Below, piece by piece: positions 60,601 through 64,000 of a DNA stretch of 64,000 nt. Each line of letters starts with the position of its first letter. The stretch's first letter is position 1. Position numbers and translations under genes: made by a program. Source of the stretch: Gammaproteobacteria bacterium (GTDB taxonomy: Bacteria > Pseudomonadota > Gammaproteobacteria > SZUA-229); contig JALWPK010000209.1 of NCBI GenBank assembly GCA_026995045.1, forward strand, positions 62,001 through 126,000, read 5' to 3'. The notes under the pieces are model-generated. The model was not told where the DNA came from. It was given only the letters and a program-made list of their open reading frames with translations, and searched no databases.

Positions 60601-63600
60601 TCGCCATTGTCGCGACCCCACACCAGCGGCCCGGCGGGCGCGCCGGCAGGGGCAGCAACAAATCCAGCCACCGGCGCGCCGCCGATGGTGGCGGTGGGAA
60701 CAAAGCCGGCGTCGAGCGACATATCCGCCGGCAGCGTGTCAACAATATTGGTGTCGAATGCGGTGCTGCTGCCGTTGTTGGTCAGAGTCAACACATATTC
60801 AATAATGTCGCCGGCATCCGGCAGGTCGGTGGCCAGTTTGCCCGGCGTGACGTTGCTGAACACCTTGGTTCCGGCCAGCAAGGGCTCCTGCACGGTTTGC
60901 TGCGGCGCGGCCACCGGCCCGGCAGTGGCGCCGCCACCGGTTTCACCATCGGTGTAGTTGGCTGCGGCGGAATTCAGCAGCACATCGTTTTCATTGGTGG
61001 CGGCGTCATTGTTGATGCGCGCAAAATAGTTGATGCGAATCACCGGATTTATCGCGCTGGCGGCGGTGTCATTTTCACGGTCGGTGACCACATTGCCGAT
61101 GTTCCAGGTCACAGTTCCGCTTGCGCCATCGGCCGGGAAGGCGTTGAACGCGATTTCATCCGGCGCCGCGCCATTGATGCTGGCGATGCCCTGGAAGGTA
61201 TAGCTGATATCAAAGCCGGCATTGTTTTCCAGTATGTAGGCGGCGCTGGCGGGCAGACCATTCGCGGCGAACAGGTCATCGGTAATCACCAGATTGTTGG
61301 TGACGCCTTCCGGCAGGGTGATTTCCAGCTGGAAGTTTTTGCGCTCGCCGATGGTGGGCGTCACGCCCGGGTTCAGATCGGTTTTGCTGATGCTGACCGC
61401 TGGCACCGTCAGCGTGTTGTTGGTGAAACTCGCCTCGTAATCATTCAGCGTGTCACCGGCGTTGGGCAGCGCGCCGATACGCATGCCCATCACGGTTCCG
61501 TCCGCGCCGATGCTGCCGCTGGCGTTGAGCGCGGTGTTGGCGTCGGGCAGTGATGTCCAGCTGGCGGTGATGGTGTTGTCCAGCACTTCCAGCGGTTGCA
61601 CCACCGAGCTGGCCAGCACGTTAAAGCTGAAACTGAAATTGCCGCCCGGCGGAATCGGCGCCGCAGGATTCATGGTAAAGATGGGACGGTTGGCGTCGAG
61701 CGTGGCGATGTCCTCATTCACCGTGGCCGAGTTGCTGCCCGGAATATAGGTCAGATTGGCCACGGCGGTGAGATCATCCAGCACCGCCAGGTTGTAGGCT
61801 GGCGCGGTGCCGTTGTTGGTGGCGGTGACGGTGACGGTAATCACGTCATCGGCGTCGGCGTTGGCGACGGCATAGCTCTTGTCGAGCGTAATCAGCGGTT
61901 CGCGCACCACGATGTCCGCCGGCCCCAGATTGATGGAAACCGGATTGCCGCCGGCGTCGGTGTAACTCAGTGTCGCCACGGTGCTGCCTGCGCCGGTTCC
62001 GCCGTTGCGAATGGTGACGCCCTCGTTGGTCACCGCGCTGTTTTCCACCCGCGCAATAAACGTGGCGGTAAAGTTAAAAGTGGGCCCGGTGGTGAGTTGC
62101 TGGTTGCCGAAATTCCATTCCACCACATCATTGGCGCCAGTGCTGGTGCAGGTGGGCGTGAAGCTGCCACCGGGTACAAAACCCGCGCTGCTGTAAGGCG
62201 GCGCGCTCAGGTCGATGGTTTGCGCTTCGATGCAACGAATGCCGGGCGGCAGTTCATCGCGAATAATAAAGTTGCCGAGATTCGCCACCGGCATATCCAC
62301 CTGCAACTGATATTCGATTTCTTCACCGACGACGACATCCTGCGGCCCGACAAATGGCGCAGCGCCGCCCAGCGCGGTGCTGGACAGATTCAGAATGGCC
62401 TTGGAATCCGGCGGCGCGGTCAGCGCGGTGATTTCAATGGTCGCGGTCTGTGCGGTGGTGGTGTAGACGCGCGCGCCGCCGATGTTGCTGTTGGGTAACT
62501 GTGGCGCGGCCTGGTTACCGCTTGCGCCCGCCAGCGTGTCGTAGCTCATCACCACCGAGTTGAGCAACTGCTGACCCGGCGCCACGGCGTCGTCCGGGTT
62601 GGCGCGGTAATACAGTGTCACCGTGTTGCCGGCATCGATGCGTTGCAAGGCCGTGCTGTTGGCGGAATCAATGCTGACCACACCCGGCGTACCGTTGCCC
62701 GGCGTGTTGTCGCTGATCACAATCAGGGCTTCGTCGGCTTCATCAATGGCGCCATCGCCGTCATTGTCGAGACCGTCGGTGGTGAAATCCGCCAGCGTCA
62801 GCAAATCGCTGGCGTCCAGCGTATCGGTGATGTTGACATCGAAAGCGGGCGCGCGATTAACGCCGCTGTTGGCCGCTTCATTGGTGATGGTGATGCGGTA
62901 CACATAATCATCATTGGTGTCGCCATCGTTCACCAGTGGCAGGAACGTGCTGCAGGCGGCGCCGACACCGTTTATCGATTCATTACACACTTCCTTGGTG
63001 ACAATCAGGTTGGGTTCGGTAACAGTCACATCCACCTGGCGGTCGGTAAGTGGCGGATAATTTGGCGATCCGTTGGTGAACACCACCGGCGGCTGGCCGC
63101 CCGCACCGTCGAAGTCCACTTCGAATGTCACATTCAGCGTATCGGTGGTAATCGTTGCATGCGTGTTGGGCGGCGCCGAGGCGTCGACTGCATCGTTACG
63201 CGTGCGTTTGACGATATCGATGTCGATATTGATGTCGTCCTGAATGATGTTGCTGCCGGTGTTGTAATCCCAGCGCGCCTGGCTGATTTCATCCGGCGGC
63301 GCAATCGCAGCCGGCGTGGTGCTGAAACTCACGGCGGACACATTGGCTGCGCCCGCGCCGCTGACCGCATCGGTCTGTGAAATGAAGCCCTGGCCAGCAG
63401 CGACATCATCGGTGACGCTGATGTTGCCAATCGAAATCTGGCCAAAGCCGGGAGAAGCAAAACCGAACCAGCCTGCGCTCAGACGATAGGTGCAGTCCTC
63501 GCCAATCTGCACATTGGCGGCCTGCGTGCCGGGCGGCAATGCGCCCTGCTCGCTGCAACTGCTGATGGTTTTGCTCAGGTTGAAGCCGATGATGCGGGCG

Positions 63601-64000
63601 CGGATGCTGTCCAGTGTGTAGTTGTTGGCGACGTTGGTAATCACATTGGTCACCGGCGCCGGATAGGTCAACGGCGTACCGTCCTGCAGGGTGATTTCAC
63701 CCACCACATCGGCGCGGAAGGTCAGGTCGGCGCCGAGCCCCTGTTTTTGCACGGTGAACACATAGTTGCGAACCTCGCCGGGCGCAATCGGCGAGCCCGT
63801 ATCACAACGCCAGGTTTCACCCGAAGTGGGCAATACCGGCGTCCACACCGGACGTGGCGTGGCGGGCGGGCTGGCGATGACCGAGCAGGCTGCCGGCGAG
63901 GCGGTGACCTGCAAGCCGCCGCCGATAATCACAGTGATAAAGTGATCGTTGGCGTCATGGCCGCCGTTGTTGGTCACTTCCACGTCCAGCGTCAGCGTGT
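54621..64000 (-). CDS. Giant DUF11-repeat / SdrD B-like surface protein (5' end outside window)
   Basis: At least 3120 aa; many DPGDTLRYTITV.N.G DUF11-type repeats; SdrD B-like segments (GSAWHDANFNDVFDSGE; GKVFDDANLNGYQDEGEAGLPSVKV). Frame stays open past the Met at 63983. Confidence 0.87.
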   Translation of the reverse strand, partial: TLTLDVEVTNNGGHDANDHFITVIIGGGLQVTASPAACSVIASPPATPRPVWTPVLPTSGETWRCDTGSPIAPGEVRNYVFTVQKQGLGADLTFRADVVGEITLQDGTPLTYPAPVTNVITNVANNYTLDSIRARIIGFNLSKTISSCSEQGALPPGTQAANVQIGEDCTYRLSAGWFGFASPGFGQISIGNISVTDDVAAGQGFISQTDAVSGAGAANVSAVSFSTTPAAIAPPDEISQARWDYNTGSNIIQDDINIDIDIVKRTRNDAVDASAPPNTHATITTDTLNVTFEVDFDGAGGQPPVVFTNGSPNYPPLTDRQVDVTVTEPNLIVTKEVCNESINGVGAACSTFLPLVNDGDTNDDYVYRITITNEAANSGVNRAPAFDVNITDTLDASDLLTLADFTTDGLDNDGDGAIDEADEALIVISDNTPGNGTPGVVSIDSANSTALQRIDAGNTVTLYYRANPDDAVAPGQQLLNSVVMSYDTLAGASGNQAAPQLPNSNIGGARVYTTTAQTATIEITALTAPPDSKAILNLSSTALGGAAPFVGPQDVVVGEEIEYQLQVDMPVANLGNFIIRDELPPGIRCIEAQTIDLSAPPYSSAGFVPGGSFTPTCTSTGANDVVEWNFGNQQLTTGPTFNFTATFIARVENSAVTNEGVTIRNGGTGAGSTVATLSYTDAGGNPVSINLGPADIVVREPLITLDKSYAVANADADDVITVTVTATNNGTAPAYNLAVLDDLTAVANLTYIPGSNSATVNEDIATLDANRPIFTMNPAAPIPPGGNFSFSFNVLASSVVQPLEVLDNTITASWTSLPDANTALNASGSIGADGTVMGMRIGALPNAGDTLNDYEASFTNNTLTVPAVSISKTDLNPGVTPTIGERKNFQLEITLPEGVTNNLVITDDLFAANGLPASAAYILENNAGFDISYTFQGIASINGAAPDEIAFNAFPADGASGTVTWNIGNVVTDRENDTAASAINPVIRINYFARINNDAATNENDVLLNSAAANYTDGETGGGATAGPVAAPQQTVQEPLLAGTKVFSNVTPGKLATDLPDAGDIIEYVLTLTNNGSSTAFDTNIVDTLPADMSLDAGFVPTATIGGAPVAGFVAAPAGAPAGPLVWGRDNGDESLDIPAGQSLVLTYRVVLADAILAAQAINNNALADWTSLDGVSADERTGAGCPAITAPNDYCSAPIVAVLNTSDNNAIVKTRLSDTSPALTAANDVRIGDIIDYELRLTLQEGVSPNVVISDVLPQGLAFEELIAINGDTAAPYAAVAPFSHADIAATAVTVTGNPATGPSTLTITVGNVANAADNNAANDDYVIQYRARVLNLVHPQQNNIALTNNATLNYSIASGVATPETGSETLNLLQPDLSVAKTAAPAGGDNIIDANELIDYTVDITNNGTAPAYDVELRDVIPLGLRNGAATITPVSTQLVVAGTVLPNVIPVYNNATGQASWDFDSGVADQYTIPPGDTLRVVYRVQADADIGAALTMTNTAQVQFYYSFDDDAVPVNGAVTGVREIYGPSNIASATLLTPAANPLDKQNPANLNASIGEPFTYRITVPGVPQTTALHDVRILDDLNLSAADLVFVSVTRVAGSQPWTPVNVGDSKNLIIQDSGADGIDVSAGEQVVIDLTVQLRNQPVNTAGLLFNNTASYTFNQIDGDNGTQSVTAPVTTGDMTVVEPTDMVMTLSGPALVQFGAPAVYTMNVQNIGTGPAFDMTLTSILPDQANGGLCDTPPANFTAQVFQADGVTPVSAVLTEGVDYVASFTGAPACTLSVTMQTPAAQVGAGQRLIVTYEAALDVDSLNAVNLTTLAGATQWFSADTPAGAAVGEIRTYNRAITDGTPATIDFQDAQTTLTESPVLVIQKTVENVTSGQNPGINAEPGDTLRYTITVQNTGPVAIPDFSLTDEPDRLTTPPGIFVPGSMANIVIPGGADASNSNINGGANGVGLLDVRNLALSAAGGGSDTLSISFEVTLQAVLPSGTIARNQALVTAPNFNTLQSDDPNINGADDPLVFGDEDATETLIGSAPTFRLQKTSQDLTGDPNILAQGDTLRYTITAKNIGVENAVNAVLRDQIPANTTYVANSTTLNGNPVADVGGASPLQNGMLINAPEDATPGAMRADPAASANNVATITFDVVVASDVINGAIISNQAVIEGEGQGSGPFPSQPSDDPDTDVFGDPTQDVVGNLPILDVQKTATLLVDNGTPDQVDPGDTLRYSFVISNAGSIPATGVVLSDNTPANSAYVANSVTLNGNVIADAAPGVSPLIAGIDVSSNDITPPLPTPGNGTVNAGRSALVTFDVTVTGAAGQLITNQGVLRSNELPDELSDADGNDENGDQPTIIAIGNAQQLVITKEVQVVGGGVARAGGQLQYLIRVDNVGSTVATDVVISDDIDAPVAGQLAYVNGSARMNGSANGVSIAGGLLTADFGATYGDLEAGSSVTVSFMVDINSSLADGTTIDNSASVSWNAASQSASDSASIDIGSAPGIAVLNGSAWHDANFNDVFDSGERALANWGVEIYLNSRLLDTVFTDSNGAFNIIGLVPSSLAGGEYELRYVAPGAGANSAMLGLANSAFSATPFTDSLQRISGISVSAGGNSFNLNLPIDPNGVVYDAILRTPVAGATLTLLNASNGNQPLPAGCFDDPAQQNQVTLDDGYYKFNVNFSAPGSCNVGDAYVIQITPPATGYVGTTSLIIPPALALTDPAFDVPACPGSAADQLTTAPDRCEVQASEQPPATSVLPRTPGTDYYLQFRLDNNANPFTSQIFNNHIPLDPELDEAIGISKTSALLNVTRSQLVPYTITLSNTLAAPIQDLDIVDNFPAGFKYVAGSARVDDVPTEPVINGLQLTWPNLSINTSEVRTIKLLLVAGSGVSEGEYVNLAQAINNRNGQPASEQASATVRIVPDPTFDCSDVIGKVFDDANLNGYQDEGEAGLPSVKVVTARGLEAKTDAYGRFHITCAIVPNEDRGSNFIVKLDERSLPSGYRITTENPRVQRATRGKMLKFNFGAAIHRVVRLDIADGVFEPGTTEVRPQWLGHIALVMEKLREAPSVLRLAYMGDVEPPELVEQRLDAMKQEIADRWEELNCCYRLEIETELFWRRGKPADPEAFDE

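Noticed and set aside
56466-61553. 1695-aa plus-strand ORF antisense to the DUF11 gene
   Set aside because: Low-complexity Arg/His/Gly/Val-rich translation without recognisable domains; expected by-product of GC-rich repetitive codons in the minus-strand gene.
1-64000. CRISPR arrays, tRNA and rRNA genes
   Set aside because: No regularly spaced direct repeats or recognisable tRNA/rRNA sequence noticed while reading; a tRNAscan-SE, Infernal or CRISPR finder run would be decisive.

Overview
The window looks like a chromosomal segment of a gammaproteobacterium, judged from gene content only. Housekeeping genes: prmA (5'-truncated by the window), hslR, pgi, ppc, slt, rep, ampD-ampE, amgK-murU, ppsA, nhaA and rssA. 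Accessory content: (i) a two-partner-secretion locus (TpsB plus a 3204-aa TpsA) whose TpsA C-terminus looks like an alpha/beta-hydrolase (lipase-type) domain, followed by an ATGA-overlapping lipoprotein gene and two more exported proteins; (ii) two 159-bp copies, in opposite orientation, of a TTAA-ended MITE-like repeat built mostly of consecutive hairpins, with one compensatory base-pair change between copies; (iii) three intergenic islands at 29.6-35.2 kb bounded by inverted purine-rich 'CACAGAGGCRCGGAGG' repeats, one holding a REP doublet and one an AT-rich orphan gene; (iv) a YefM/YoeB toxin-antitoxin pair with a duplicated TGTACA operator; (v) a giant DUF11/SdrD-like surface protein gene (5' end outside the window) overlapping a gene for a 1717-aa protein with three tandem OmpA-like domains; (vi) a frameshifted LOG-family gene. 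All calls come from reading the sequence and the supplied ORF translations. No database search was run.
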